The notes under the pieces are model-generated. The model was given only the letters and a program-made list of their open reading frames with translations, had not been told where the DNA came from and made no database searches. The translations under genes and the position numbers were made by a program. 64,000 nucleotides of DNA, from NCBI GenBank assembly GCA_023151255.1, contig JAKLJG010000001.1, positions 235,599 to 299,598 of the forward strand. Direction: 5' to 3'. Origin of the DNA: Cyclobacteriaceae bacterium. GTDB taxonomy: Bacteria > Bacteroidota > Bacteroidia > Cytophagales > Cyclobacteriaceae. This document shows positions 1-9,173 of the stretch, one piece after another (within the stretch, counting starts at the first letter, position 1; every line of letters starts with the position of its first letter).

Positions 1-1
1 C

Positions 2-352
<351 letters not shown>

Positions 353-361
353 TAACTTACT

Positions 362-2992
362 TTATTGGTTATCATAGAACGGTTTTCTTCGTTCAAGTTT
401 CAGGTCTGAAAGAATAGAGGCCTTAATATTTATCCGGAAATTATATGATGTATAGGGGCCGAAGGGTACCCAGTTAAACATCAGCGTCCAGCAGTGAAGA
501 TCGCGGGTAACACCAATGTTGGTTTGTGTAAGCGTCTTGTTCTCAAAATCGTAGCCGGAGCTAAATACGGCTTTCCATTTCTCGGAGAGAGCCAGATCAC
601 CCGAAAACTGAAGTGCCTGTGTTATGAGGATATCGCTGTTAATCGGATGGGCATATTGCAGGCTGTAATTCAGGCGGATACTCCAGGGGATTTCAAAATC
701 GATGTACGTATCAGGATTGTTAAGGTAGTATTGCTTTTCCTGTTCGGGTAAGTCGGATTTAGCAATTTTCTCCCGGCTTTTTTGATCTTGCTCACGGCCT
801 TTTGGATTCAGGTTGGTACTTAATGCAATGGTGCCAGTGGTGATGCGACCCAGGCTGCCGCTTTTCCAGGCATATTCATCAATCCTGACTTCAGTTTTCT
901 TTCCGTTCTCATCCACGCGGGTAATAATGGTGTAAGGATCAAGCGTAGCGTTCATATTCAGGTTAATCAGGTTGTCCAGAATGTTGGTGTTGGCCGCCAG
1001 GCTGAAAGGGGCCAGTTTAAATGAATCGGCAAAAAGATTGTACGCTGTGTTTATTGATAAGCTATTGAGTAGAGTTACTTTTCGCGCAACAGTATCCTTA
1101 GCTGATTTCACTTTCATCTCCAGTGTGTTGCCGAGCCCGAATCCGATAGAGCCGCTCTTGCCGGTGGTGGAACCTCCATATAAAAAGCCCTGGTGCCGCG
1201 ATTGGTACCTGATTTTGCCGTTTTCGTTAATCGGTTGAAAGTAGCTGGTGTTTTTGGTGTAATCCGGTACGTAGCTGAATGAAACAGTTGGGTTCATCAC
1301 GTGCCGGATGGCTTTGACATTACCCCGCTTGAAAAAATAAGTACCGAAAATTCGTGTATTAAAACCTGCCGATAGAGAATAGTTGGCAATGCGGTTAAAG
1401 CCTTTTATGGTATCAGAAGCCACCAATACCGGCTGGTTGTTTTGGATGTTGTACGACCACCCCAGTTTTTCGAAATACCACTTTTCTTCATACGAGAATT
1501 GAGGAGACACGGTAAAAAACCGGAAGGCTTTAAATGAATAGCCTATTGGTACGGAATGCCGGATGCCGTTTTTTCCATTCTTGATAAATTTTGAAATATT
1601 TTCAGCGGTAAAGGGTGCAATACTATCTTGTGTGGATGTGCCGATACGGCCCAGGTTGTTTGTAATCCGGTTGGAGGCTGCCATGCTATACCCGATGCTA
1701 AAATTGTCAAGCACGGTAGGTGTACCATCTTTGCGTTGAAAGGGATAAAGGTTTTGCATGTTTACCGTTAGGGCAGGTAGTGTCAGGTCAACCTGTTTGG
1801 TTTGTAAGTCCTGGCTGTGGCTGGCGTTTAATCCCAGGTTAAACGGGGTTCCCGCAAACCGTTTACTGTATGAAATGTTTGAATTCATTTTACGTGTAGT
1901 GTTGGTAAGCCCCTGTGAATAAATACTTGCCGGCATACCCTGGTTAAGGTTGTTGTTCTGGTTAAATGAGTTGCTGGCAGCCGAAACGGAAGCAGAGAAA
2001 CGGCCGGTTCCTTTGCTTTGCGGAGTGTGGCTCCAGTTTATCTGGAAATCACGCGATACGGATTGATCTTCAATTTTATCACTGAACCGGTAACGTGAGT
2101 AGCTGAAGTTAAGGTTGCCGTTGTAACTGTACCGTTTCATGTAGGGCACGGCAGCCCGGCCGGCAAACCCGCCTTTGGAATAAAGGTCAAAGGTTAAGGC
2201 TAGTTTCAGGTATTCACTTACGTCAAAGAAATAACCTAAATCACGCAGATTAAAGCCAAGTCTGCGGTCCTCACCAAAAGAAGGGAAGAGAATTCCGGAT
2301 GTGCTTTTTTGTTGAGCCGGAAACATGCCAAATAGAAAACCGATGGGATAAAGCGGCACATCGTTGAATTCAACATAAAATGGCCCAGAAACAATTTTAT
2401 CATCAGGTATGGCCTTGGTTTTTGTTGAGCGGATGCGGAAGTGTGGATGTTCCAGGTTGCAGGTAGTATAGGTGTTGCGCAAACTGAGCAATTCATTGCG
2501 CTCGTTTTTATACACCACATCGCCATGCAGGTAGCCTTCGCCCTGTTGGGTAACAACTTCGGAGATACGGGCCCGGCCGGTTTTAAAGTTGTAGGTAATG
2601 TCTTTGGTTTCGTAAAGTTCGGACCCGTTTTTAAAAATAGGGAAGCCAACTCTTCTTCCAAGTGAATCACGTTTACCATGAGCAGTAAGCGTACTGTTGG
2701 CGTAGTCTATGGTTATTTCTTCAGCCTCCAGTTCAATTGAACCGTAAACAATTTTAGCATTACCGTACAGCCAAATAATTTTACCATCTATGCTGGTATG
2801 GATGGAGTCGCGTGCGGAATAGATGATAGTCGTTTCGATGTCACCCTTTTTGGGAATAGTATCGGCAGGGTTTTTGGTTGTATCGATGGGGTTTAGGGCT
2901 TCCAGGCTGTCGGGCACAACCTGTGGATAGGCTATTGATGAGTAAAGCATGGAAAAACAGAACAGAGCAATGCGGCAAAAGGTAGGGGGCAC
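362..2992 (-). CDS. lptD: LptD/OstA-like outer membrane LPS-assembly protein
   Basis: Probable LptD, the outer-membrane barrel that inserts lipopolysaccharide into the outer leaflet. The N-terminal half has the OstA-like periplasmic domain (SIELEAEEITIDYANSTLTA), then the LptD-type stretch TTCNLEHPHFRIRS and SGPFYVEFNDVPLYP; the rest is alternating polar/aromatic beta-barrel sequence ending with R-R-K-P-F-Y. About 876 residues from the start chosen here. The open frame continues to 3250, but that would run deep into the divergent amidase gene. The GTG at 2992 gives a clean signal peptide (PPTFCR, then IALFCFSMLYSSIA, cut before PQ), so I prefer it; ATG at 2950 is too late and ATG at 3061 leaves a long basic leader. 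The lptD-amidase-MlaD order is, from memory, common in Bacteroidota. Start uncertain, family fairly sure. Confidence 0.85.
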   Translation of the reverse strand: MPPTFCRIALFCFSMLYSSIAYPQVVPDSLEALNPIDTTKNPADTIPKKGDIETTIIYSARDSIHTSIDGKIIWLYGNAKIVYGSIELEAEEITIDYANSTLTAHGKRDSLGRRVGFPIFKNGSELYETKDITYNFKTGRARISEVVTQQGEGYLHGDVVYKNERNELLSLRNTYTTCNLEHPHFRIRSTKTKAIPDDKIVSGPFYVEFNDVPLYPIGFLFGMFPAQQKSTSGILFPSFGEDRRLGFNLRDLGYFFDVSEYLKLALTFDLYSKGGFAGRAAVPYMKRYSYNGNLNFSYSRYRFSDKIEDQSVSRDFQINWSHTPQSKGTGRFSASVSAASNSFNQNNNLNQGMPASIYSQGLTNTTRKMNSNISYSKRFAGTPFNLGLNASHSQDLQTKQVDLTLPALTVNMQNLYPFQRKDGTPTVLDNFSIGYSMAASNRITNNLGRIGTSTQDSIAPFTAENISKFIKNGKNGIRHSVPIGYSFKAFRFFTVSPQFSYEEKWYFEKLGWSYNIQNNQPVLVASDTIKGFNRIANYSLSAGFNTRIFGTYFFKRGNVKAIRHVMNPTVSFSYVPDYTKNTSYFQPINENGKIRYQSRHQGFLYGGSTTGKSGSIGFGLGNTLEMKVKSAKDTVARKVTLLNSLSINTAYNLFADSFKLAPFSLAANTNILDNLINLNMNATLDPYTIITRVDENGKKTEVRIDEYAWKSGSLGRITTGTIALSTNLNPKGREQDQKSREKIAKSDLPEQEKQYYLNNPDTYIDFEIPWSIRLNYSLQYAHPINSDILITQALQFSGDLALSEKWKAVFSSGYDFENKTLTQTNIGVTRDLHCWTLMFNWVPFGPYTSYNFRINIKASILSDLKLERRKPFYDNQ

Positions 2993-3002
2993 GTTCGAAA
3001 CG

Positions 3003-3032
3003 TTGAAAATCCGGTATAAATTCACAACTTTG
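3003..3032 (+). promoter_or_regulatory. Candidate promoter for the amidase gene
   Basis: A GTTG at 3002-3005 is followed after 19 bases by CAACTTTG at 3025-3032. This fits the Bacteroidota sigma-70 pattern (TTTG at -33, 19-21 bases, TAnnTTTG at -7) with one mismatch in each box. Transcription would begin near 3037-3040, downstream of the first in-frame ATG (2949). That argues for a TTG (3054) or GTG (3072) start for the amidase. Found by eye only. Confidence 0.35.
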
Positions 3033-3071
3033 CGTAAAGGTATTGCAAATCGGTTGAACATTGTAAGACCC

Positions 3072-3857
3072 GTGAGGAATATAGGAATAACAGCGCTCTG
3101 CATAGCAATAACCCTGCTAAACTCCTCAAGCACCTTGCCGGTACGGGAGTATAAAGTAAACACCATTGTAATTGATGCAGGCCACGGGGGTAAAGACCCG
3201 GGTACCATTGGTAAAGCCAATAACAAAGAAAAGGACATCGCCCTGAGCATATCGTTAAAAGTGGGTGATTATATCCAAAAAAATATTCCGGGGGTTAAGG
3301 TGCTCTACACCCGCAAAGACGATCGATATGTAATCTGGGATGACCGCACCAACCTGGCCAACCGCAATAAAGCCGATGTGTTCATCTCTATCCATGTAAA
3401 TGCCAGCCCCAGTCCGCAGGTATATGGCACCGAAACCTGGGTAATGGGTCTTCATAAATCCGAGAGTAACCTGGAGGTTGCCAAACGTGAAAATTCGGTT
3501 ATCCTTTTAGATGAAAATTCAAAGGAGCGGGCTGAAGGGTTTGACCCCAGTAGCCCGGAGTCGTACATCCTGTTTTCACTTACACAAAGCGTGTATACCG
3601 AAAGCAGCCTGAAACTGGCCGCAAAAATTCAGGAGCAATTTGAAAAACGAGTGGGCCGCAAAAACCACGGTGTAAAGCAGGCCGGCTTTTTGGTATTGTG
3701 GAAAACCGCCATGCCCAGCGTGCTGGTTGAAGTAGGGTTTTTGTCTAATGAAAAGGAAGAGCAGTTTCTGGCTTCCGAAAAAGGACAAGACCTGCTGGCC
3801 TCCGGCATATACCGGGCCGTACGCGAATATAAAAATGAAGTAGAATCTCTAAATTAA
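3072..3857 (+). CDS. N-acetylmuramoyl-L-alanine amidase (Amidase_3)
   Basis: Zinc-dependent murein amidase that cuts the bond between MurNAc and the stem peptide, acting in the periplasm during cell separation or wall turnover. Zinc ligands are visible in order: His of IDAGHGGKDPG, Glu of AKRENSV, His of ISIHVNAS; the catalytic Glu is in VLVEVGFLSN near the C-terminus. A signal-like hydrophobic run (NIGITALCIAITLL) precedes the domain. The frame is open from ATG 2949, but that start overlaps the divergent LptD gene and lies upstream of a promoter-like element, so GTG 3072 (RNIGITALCIAITLL as signal peptide) is preferred; TTG 3054 is also possible. No LysM or AMIN domain: a single-domain enzyme of about 261 residues. 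Confidence 0.85.
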   Translation: MRNIGITALCIAITLLNSSSTLPVREYKVNTIVIDAGHGGKDPGTIGKANNKEKDIALSISLKVGDYIQKNIPGVKVLYTRKDDRYVIWDDRTNLANRNKADVFISIHVNASPSPQVYGTETWVMGLHKSESNLEVAKRENSVILLDENSKERAEGFDPSSPESYILFSLTQSVYTESSLKLAAKIQEQFEKRVGRKNHGVKQAGFLVLWKTAMPSVLVEVGFLSNEKEEQFLASEKGQDLLASGIYRAVREYKNEVESLN

Positions 3858-3887
3858 GGATTCAAAAATCCTGTTAACCCACCCGGC

Positions 3888-4850
3888 ATGAAGATATCCA
3901 AAGAAGTACGTGTAGGCCTGTTCATGGTCTTGTCATTGGTGTTGCTCTACCTGGGCTTCAATTACCTGAAAGGCATCGATTTCTTTTCCTCGCGAAAAAA
4001 ATATTATGCGGTTTACGATAATGTGGACCAACTCATGCCCTCCAACCAGGTTTTTCTGAGCGGGGTTTCGGTGGGCCGGGTTAGCCGCATACAGATTGAC
4101 CAGGTGAAAAGGCGCGTTATTGTTGAGATGGAAATTGATTCATACGTGCGCCTGGGCGATTCAACGGTGGCCATACTGAATGGCGATTTTCTGGGCACCA
4201 AGTTTATTCAATTAAATATCGGCCGCATCAGGCGTGAATTGAAAGCCAAGGACACGTTGCGTTCGGATGTGGCCAAAGGCATTACCGATTTTCTGGCTGA
4301 AAATGCCGCCCCGGTTACCGACAATTTGCAGAGTACGCTTCGCAAACTAAACACCATTCTGGATAACCTTGGCCGCAACTCATATAAGCTGGATTCGATA
4401 TTTGACGGATTTAAACAAACACCGGCTTTATTGAACAGTACGATAGTTAATGCCAATCATAAAATGGATAGCGTTTCTGCTACTCTCAGTGCCTTGTCGC
4501 GCAGCCTGCGCGGCACCCTATCCGAACTGCGCCCCACGCTTACCAACCTGAAAGTTTTTTCGGATTCGCTGAAGGCTGTGGAAGTAAGTAAAACACTGAA
4601 AAATATTGAGGGCACCCTGGCAAAACTCAACGAATCCCTGTCGCGGTTAAGCAAGGGCGATAACACCATGAGCAAGCTGATAACGGAAGACACCTTATAC
4701 GTGAACCTCAACAAGCTGTTGGTTTCGCTTGATTCATTGGCCAACCATCTCAATGAAAATCCCAAGCACTTTATGGCTCCACTGGGTAAAAGCCGAAACA
4801 AAATTCAACGCGACCTGGAACGCCAGCGCAAGCAAGATGCTAAGAAATAA
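3888..4850 (+). CDS. MlaD family (MCE domain) lipid transport protein
   Basis: Periplasmic, inner-membrane-anchored MCE protein of the kind that passes phospholipids between membranes with an MlaE/MlaF ABC permease. An N-terminal transmembrane helix (about residues 10-25) is followed by one MCE domain (about 38-115, including VDQLMPSNQVFLSGVSVGRV and LGTKFIQL). After it comes a long helical region rich in Leu, Asn and Ser with repeats of the type LNKL/LSRLS, as in other Bacteroidota MlaD proteins of about 320 residues. It follows the amidase by 30 bases and precedes the carboxylase gene by 3, so co-transcription is likely. No MlaE/MlaF genes are in the window, so the partners must be elsewhere. 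Confidence 0.88.
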   Translation: MKISKEVRVGLFMVLSLVLLYLGFNYLKGIDFFSSRKKYYAVYDNVDQLMPSNQVFLSGVSVGRVSRIQIDQVKRRVIVEMEIDSYVRLGDSTVAILNGDFLGTKFIQLNIGRIRRELKAKDTLRSDVAKGITDFLAENAAPVTDNLQSTLRKLNTILDNLGRNSYKLDSIFDGFKQTPALLNSTIVNANHKMDSVSATLSALSRSLRGTLSELRPTLTNLKVFSDSLKAVEVSKTLKNIEGTLAKLNESLSRLSKGDNTMSKLITEDTLYVNLNKLLVSLDSLANHLNENPKHFMAPLGKSRNKIQRDLERQRKQDAKK

Positions 4851-4853
4851 GCC

Positions 4854-6488
4854 ATGCCTGAGAAAGACCTGGAGTTTAACCGCAACGAAGATCAGTACAA
4901 GCAGATGATCCACCGCCTGCATGTAAAAGCAGTGGCCACCAAACTGGGCGGGGGAGAAAAGAAAGTAAAAGAGCAACACCAGAAAGGAAAGCTCACCGCC
5001 CGCGAGCGCATTGCCTACCTCACCGATAAGGACTCTGCTTTTCTTGAAATTGGCCTGTTTGCAGGTGAAGGCATGTATAAAGAACAGGGTGGCTGCCCAT
5101 CGGGTGGTGTGGTTACCGGCATTGGCTACATTAAAGGGCGCCAATGCGTTATCGTTGCCAACGATGCCACCGTAAAGGCGGGCGCGTGGTTTCCGATTAC
5201 AGCCAAGAAAAACCTCCGCGCTCAGGAGATCGCCATGGAGAACCGCCTGCCCATTGTTTACCTGGTTGACAGTGCCGGAGTGTTTCTGCCCATGCAGGAT
5301 GAAATTTTTCCGGATAAAGAACACTTCGGCCGGCAGTTCAGAAATAACGCCAAGATGTCGAGCATGGGCATTGTGCAGATTGCCGCCATCATGGGCAGTT
5401 GTGTTGCCGGTGGCGCCTACCTGCCCATCATGTCGGATGAAGCCATGATTGTTGATAAAACGGGATCCATTTTCCTGGCAGGCTCCTACCTGGTAAAAGC
5501 AGCTATTGGAGAAGAGATAGATAATGAAACACTGGGCGGAGCCACTACGCACTGCGAAATATCCGGTGTCACCGACAATAAATTTCCCAACGATGAGGCC
5601 TGCCTGGATTATATCCGCTCGTTGTTCGATAAACTCGGACATCATCAGCCTGCCGGTTTTGACAGGGCAAAACCGGCCATGCCAAAAGCCGATCCGAAGG
5701 AGTTGTATGGAATCTTTCCGGCCGACCGGGTTAAACCGTACGACACGATGGAAATTATCCATCGGTTAGTTGATGATTCCGCATTTGACGAATACAAAGC
5801 ATTGTATGGTAAAACACTGATTTGCGGTACCGCCCGCATTGACGGCTGGGCCGTGGGCATTGTAGCCAACCAGCGGAAAGTAGTGAAGTCAAAGAAGGGC
5901 GAGATGCAGATGGGTGGGGTAATTTATTCCGACTCGGCCGACAAGGCCGCACGCTTTATTATGAACTGCAACCAGCGGAAGATCCCTCTGGTCTTTTTGC
6001 AGGATGTTAGCGGCTTTATGGTGGGCAGCAAAGCCGAGCATGGCGGCATTATTAAGGATGGCGCTAAAATGGTGAATGCCATGGCCAACAGCACAGTGCC
6101 CAAGTTTACCATTATCGTGGGCAACTCGTACGGTGCCGGCAACTACGCCATGTGTGGCAAGGCCTATGATCCGCGGCTGATTTTCGCCTGGCCTTCTGCA
6201 CAGATTGCCGTGATGAGCGGTGCTTCGGCAGCCAAAACACTATTGCAGATACGGGTAGCGGCACTCAAAGCACAGGGTAAGGAAATCAGCAAAGAGGAAG
6301 AAGCCGGTTTACTTAAGGAAATTACTGATCGGTACAACGAGCAGCTAAGCCCGTACTACGCTGCTGCCCGCCTCTGGGTTGACGGCATCATCGATCCGGT
6401 TGAAACCCGGCAGGTTATTTCCATGGGCATTGAAGCGGCTAATCATGCACCGGTAGAACGGTTTAATGTTGGGGTTATTCAAACGTAA
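4854..6488 (+). CDS. Acyl-CoA carboxylase, carboxyltransferase (beta) subunit
   Basis: Carboxyltransferase subunit of a biotin-dependent acyl-CoA carboxylase. It moves carboxyl from biotin to an acyl-CoA in the cytoplasm. The 544 residues show the two crotonase-like halves: N-terminal KGKLTARERI, GGCPSGGVVTGIGYI, LVDSAGVFLP and MGSCVAGGAYLPIMSDE; C-terminal CGTARIDGWAVGIVANQ, FLQDVSGFMVG and GNSYGAGNYAMCGKAYDP. The LPMQDEIFPD segment and overall length resemble methylcrotonyl-CoA carboxylase beta (leucine breakdown) more than propionyl-CoA carboxylase, but substrate cannot be fixed from sequence. The biotin-carrying alpha subunit is not in the window. Starts 3 bases after the MlaD stop and its TAA overlaps the next ATG. 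Confidence 0.92.
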   Translation: MPEKDLEFNRNEDQYKQMIHRLHVKAVATKLGGGEKKVKEQHQKGKLTARERIAYLTDKDSAFLEIGLFAGEGMYKEQGGCPSGGVVTGIGYIKGRQCVIVANDATVKAGAWFPITAKKNLRAQEIAMENRLPIVYLVDSAGVFLPMQDEIFPDKEHFGRQFRNNAKMSSMGIVQIAAIMGSCVAGGAYLPIMSDEAMIVDKTGSIFLAGSYLVKAAIGEEIDNETLGGATTHCEISGVTDNKFPNDEACLDYIRSLFDKLGHHQPAGFDRAKPAMPKADPKELYGIFPADRVKPYDTMEIIHRLVDDSAFDEYKALYGKTLICGTARIDGWAVGIVANQRKVVKSKKGEMQMGGVIYSDSADKAARFIMNCNQRKIPLVFLQDVSGFMVGSKAEHGGIIKDGAKMVNAMANSTVPKFTIIVGNSYGAGNYAMCGKAYDPRLIFAWPSAQIAVMSGASAAKTLLQIRVAALKAQGKEISKEEEAGLLKEITDRYNEQLSPYYAAARLWVDGIIDPVETRQVISMGIEAANHAPVERFNVGVIQT

Positions 6489-7339
6489 TGACAGACAAAG
6501 AACTGAAAGCGCTGGTTTCGCTGCTTGATGATAATGATGAGCAGGTGGTTTCGGAGGTGACCGATAAAATTCGTTCGCTCGGCAAAGAGGTAATCCCATA
6601 CCTGGAGCAGGAGTGGGAAAATAATTTTAACCCGTTGGTGCAACGTAAAATTGAAGATCTCATTCACAATGTTCAATACGAACTTTTAAAACAACGCGTA
6701 ACCGAGTGGTATGCCAGTAAGGATCAGGATCTGCTTACCGGCCTGTGGCTCATTGCCACTTACCAGTATCCTGATCTTGAACTGGAACGGTTAAAACAGG
6801 ATTTGGAACAACTTTACTACGAAGCCTGGCTTGAATTTAAGCCTGACCTGTACGCGTTTGATCAGGTAAAAGTGTTGAATGGCGTGTTATTCAATAAACT
6901 GAAGTTCGGGGCCAACACCAAAAATTTTCATTCTCCGGGCAACTCCATGATAAACGTGGTGCTCGAAACACGCAAGGGAAATCCTATTTCGTTATGCGTA
7001 ATCTACATGCTGGTTGCCCAGAAACTAAAACTGCCAATATATGGCGTTAATCTGCCTAACCTGTTTATTCTAACCTACAAGGACGAGAAGACGCAGTTTT
7101 ACATCAATGCATTCAATAAGGGACTTATCTTCTCACGGCAGGATATTGAAAACTATATTCATGAACTGCACCTGGCCCCGCAACCCTCCTTTTTCGAACC
7201 GTGTTCAAGCCTGGAAATTGTGCGCAGGGTTTTCCGTAACCTCATCATGTCGTTTGATAAGATGGGCGAACACAATAAAGCCGAGGAGGTGAAAGAGCTG
7301 CTGCTGTTAATTGCCGATGGGGCCGACCTGGGTGTTTAG
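6488..7339 (+). CDS. SirB1-family transglutaminase-like protein
   Basis: Protein of 283 residues with the SirB1 / transglutaminase-like domain in its C-terminal two thirds. The signature is NSMINVVLETRKGNPISLCV followed by IYMLVAQKLKLPIYGVNLP; members usually have no confirmed enzymatic role. The first 90 residues are charged and helical (HEAT-like stretch VSLLDDNDEQVVSEVTDKI), as in Bacteroidota homologues. The ATG overlaps the stop codon of the carboxylase by one base (TAATG), which points to translational coupling. It ends 2 bases from the convergent nucleoside phosphorylase gene. Function not known. Confidence 0.8.
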   Translation: MTDKELKALVSLLDDNDEQVVSEVTDKIRSLGKEVIPYLEQEWENNFNPLVQRKIEDLIHNVQYELLKQRVTEWYASKDQDLLTGLWLIATYQYPDLELERLKQDLEQLYYEAWLEFKPDLYAFDQVKVLNGVLFNKLKFGANTKNFHSPGNSMINVVLETRKGNPISLCVIYMLVAQKLKLPIYGVNLPNLFILTYKDEKTQFYINAFNKGLIFSRQDIENYIHELHLAPQPSFFEPCSSLEIVRRVFRNLIMSFDKMGEHNKAEEVKELLLLIADGADLGV

Positions 7340-7341
7340 CC

Positions 7342-8205
7342 TTACACCCGCTCCAGAACTTTTTGTATCAAATCATCAATAGCCTTATCGTGATTCTTCA
7401 TAAACTTTTTCTTTACCCGGTTGGCGATGATGGCGTTAACGCTGACAACTTCATGATCCAGCAGGCGGCCAAGCGCATAGTACGCTGCCGTTTCCATTTC
7501 GAAATTGGTTAACCAAAAATTACCGGCTTTGTTATGATAATATGTAAAGTCGTCCAGCAGGTTCGGGTAACGGGCGGCCACCCGTATTTTTCGTCCCTGG
7601 GGAGCATAAAATCCGGGGGCGGTAATTGTATTGCCAATTATCATATCATGGCCTATCCTGTTTAACAGTAACTCGGATCCGCGCACTACGTACGGTGTAA
7701 AAGCAAGGCTCGCTTGGCGCTTTATGTCTTTGCTAATTCGCTTTTCAAAATTAGTCATCGGCAGGTTGTAAAAATTCATCAGGTTGTCGAGCCCGACACC
7801 GTATTCTGAAATTAAATGAGCGCCTACCGGAATATCTTCCTGCAATGCACCTGAAGTGCCAATGCGAATGATCTTCAGTTTTTTCTTTTTGGTTTTGGGT
7901 TCGCGGGTTTTCAGGTCAATGTTTACCAGTGCATCCAATTCAGTAAGCGCAATTTCAACATTATCCGTGCCGATGCCCGTACTCATTACGGTAATCCGCT
8001 TGCCGTTAAACTGGCCTACGTGGGTGATGAATTCGCGCTTGTTCATTTCAAATGCCACGTCATCAAAAAACCGGCTTACCCGGTAAACCCGGCCCGGATC
8101 GCCCACCATGATTACAATTTCTGAAACGTGTTTGGGCAGCAGGTTGAGGTGGTAAACACTGCCGTCTTTATTCAGGATAAGGTCGGTTTCGGAAATACGG
8201 GGCAT
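7342..8205 (-). CDS. Nucleoside phosphorylase (uridine phosphorylase-like)
   Basis: Cytoplasmic phosphorylase of the PNP/UDP superfamily, probably splitting uridine or a related nucleoside with phosphate. The 287 residues carry the phosphate site GDPGRVYRV near residue 37, the STGIGTDNVEIALTEL strand-turn-helix, IRIGTSGALQEDIPVG, and the substrate-side motif FEMETAAYYALG near the C-terminus. The FEMET(A) pattern is that of the UDP subgroup. A basic insert TREPKTKKKKLK around residue 100 is unusual for the enterobacterial enzymes; from memory it also occurs in Bacteroidota relatives. Stand-alone gene, divergent from the FkbM gene. Confidence 0.88.
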   Translation of the reverse strand: MPRISETDLILNKDGSVYHLNLLPKHVSEIVIMVGDPGRVYRVSRFFDDVAFEMNKREFITHVGQFNGKRITVMSTGIGTDNVEIALTELDALVNIDLKTREPKTKKKKLKIIRIGTSGALQEDIPVGAHLISEYGVGLDNLMNFYNLPMTNFEKRISKDIKRQASLAFTPYVVRGSELLLNRIGHDMIIGNTITAPGFYAPQGRKIRVAARYPNLLDDFTYYHNKAGNFWLTNFEMETAAYYALGRLLDHEVVSVNAIIANRVKKKFMKNHDKAIDDLIQKVLERV

Positions 8206-8279
8206 GTGGGCAAATTAGTGATAACTTTTTTACCGGTTGTTCCTGAAATATTAATTTTCCCGGCCTTTTGGCCGACACA

Positions 8280-9098
8280 ATGGCTCATTACCTCATGATT
8301 TTTTTTATACTGATCCGAAAACTACCCAGAAAAAATGGTGTAAGGATGTTAATGAGTTATGTAAAACTGCTGGTTCACTCGGTTTGGCATCACAAGATCA
8401 AGTCACAAAAACGTACCTCGTTTGGGGGGCTTTCTCAACGTTTTCTCAGCTTTAAAGTTTATTTTTTTGATTATGGTAAACTGATTAATCAATTTGAAGA
8501 AATTTTTGTAAAGGAAGTTTATTCCGTAACCGGTTTGACTCGGGAGGTCTTGATTATTGATTGTGGAAGCAACATTGGTATGTCTGTTTTATATTTTCAT
8601 TGGAAATATCCACAAGCAAAAATTTTGGCATTTGAGCCTGATCCTGGCGCATTCAATTTGCTAAACCACAACATTCAAGCTAACGGTGTTTCAGTTTGCA
8701 CACTTTATCAAATTGCTTTAGCTGATTATTCGGGTATTGGAAAGCTGTCCAGCCCGTATCCGGAGCACGGTTCACTGAATAACAGTCTGGTTAAGGATTA
8801 CGGTCACTCGGTGGAAGCCCGGGTAACACGACTATCTGATTTCATTCTGGGTGAAGTCGATCTGTTAAAAATTGACACGGAAGGATCGGAGGCTGAGATT
8901 CTGAATGATTTGCTTCAAACATCATCTTTATTTAAGATTCATCAGATGTTAGTTGAGTTTCATCCAATGCTAATGCGGGGTTTGGTCTCAACCTATGTGC
9001 AAAAGCTTGAAGATGCCGGCCTCCTGCTGCATAAAGATTCATCCAGACCCTCAGCTCTAAATGGTAATGTACTGCTGTATTTCCGACAAGCCCGATGA
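8280..9098 (+). CDS. FkbM family SAM-dependent methyltransferase
   Basis: Methyltransferase of about 272 residues. Motif I is IDCGSNIGMSVLYFHWKYP, followed by the acidic loop AFEPDPGAFNLL, and the FkbM-type LLKIDTEGSEAEIL near residue 200. Members methylate sugars or other small hydroxylated molecules; the substrate here is unknown. ATG 8280 is chosen; an in-frame TTG lies 12 bases upstream. A short hairpin (CGGCC TTTT GGCCG, 8261-8274) sits just before the start. The gene is visibly richer in A and T than its neighbours (for example around 8460-8660), which may mean recent acquisition. No glycosyltransferase or polysaccharide cluster surrounds it. Confidence 0.85.
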   Translation: MAHYLMIFFILIRKLPRKNGVRMLMSYVKLLVHSVWHHKIKSQKRTSFGGLSQRFLSFKVYFFDYGKLINQFEEIFVKEVYSVTGLTREVLIIDCGSNIGMSVLYFHWKYPQAKILAFEPDPGAFNLLNHNIQANGVSVCTLYQIALADYSGIGKLSSPYPEHGSLNNSLVKDYGHSVEARVTRLSDFILGEVDLLKIDTEGSEAEILNDLLQTSSLFKIHQMLVEFHPMLMRGLVSTYVQKLEDAGLLLHKDSSRPSALNGNVLLYFRQAR

Positions 9099-9173
9099 GC
9101 ATTTCTGACAACTCCTGACGGGCTCGGGGTACACCCTTCATAACCGCAAAGCCAACCACCTACCTTTAATGCG

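Noticed and set aside
8261-8274. CGGCC-TTTT-GGCCG hairpin as a terminator
   Set aside because: No T-run follows on either strand; it is only a short palindrome before the FkbM start.
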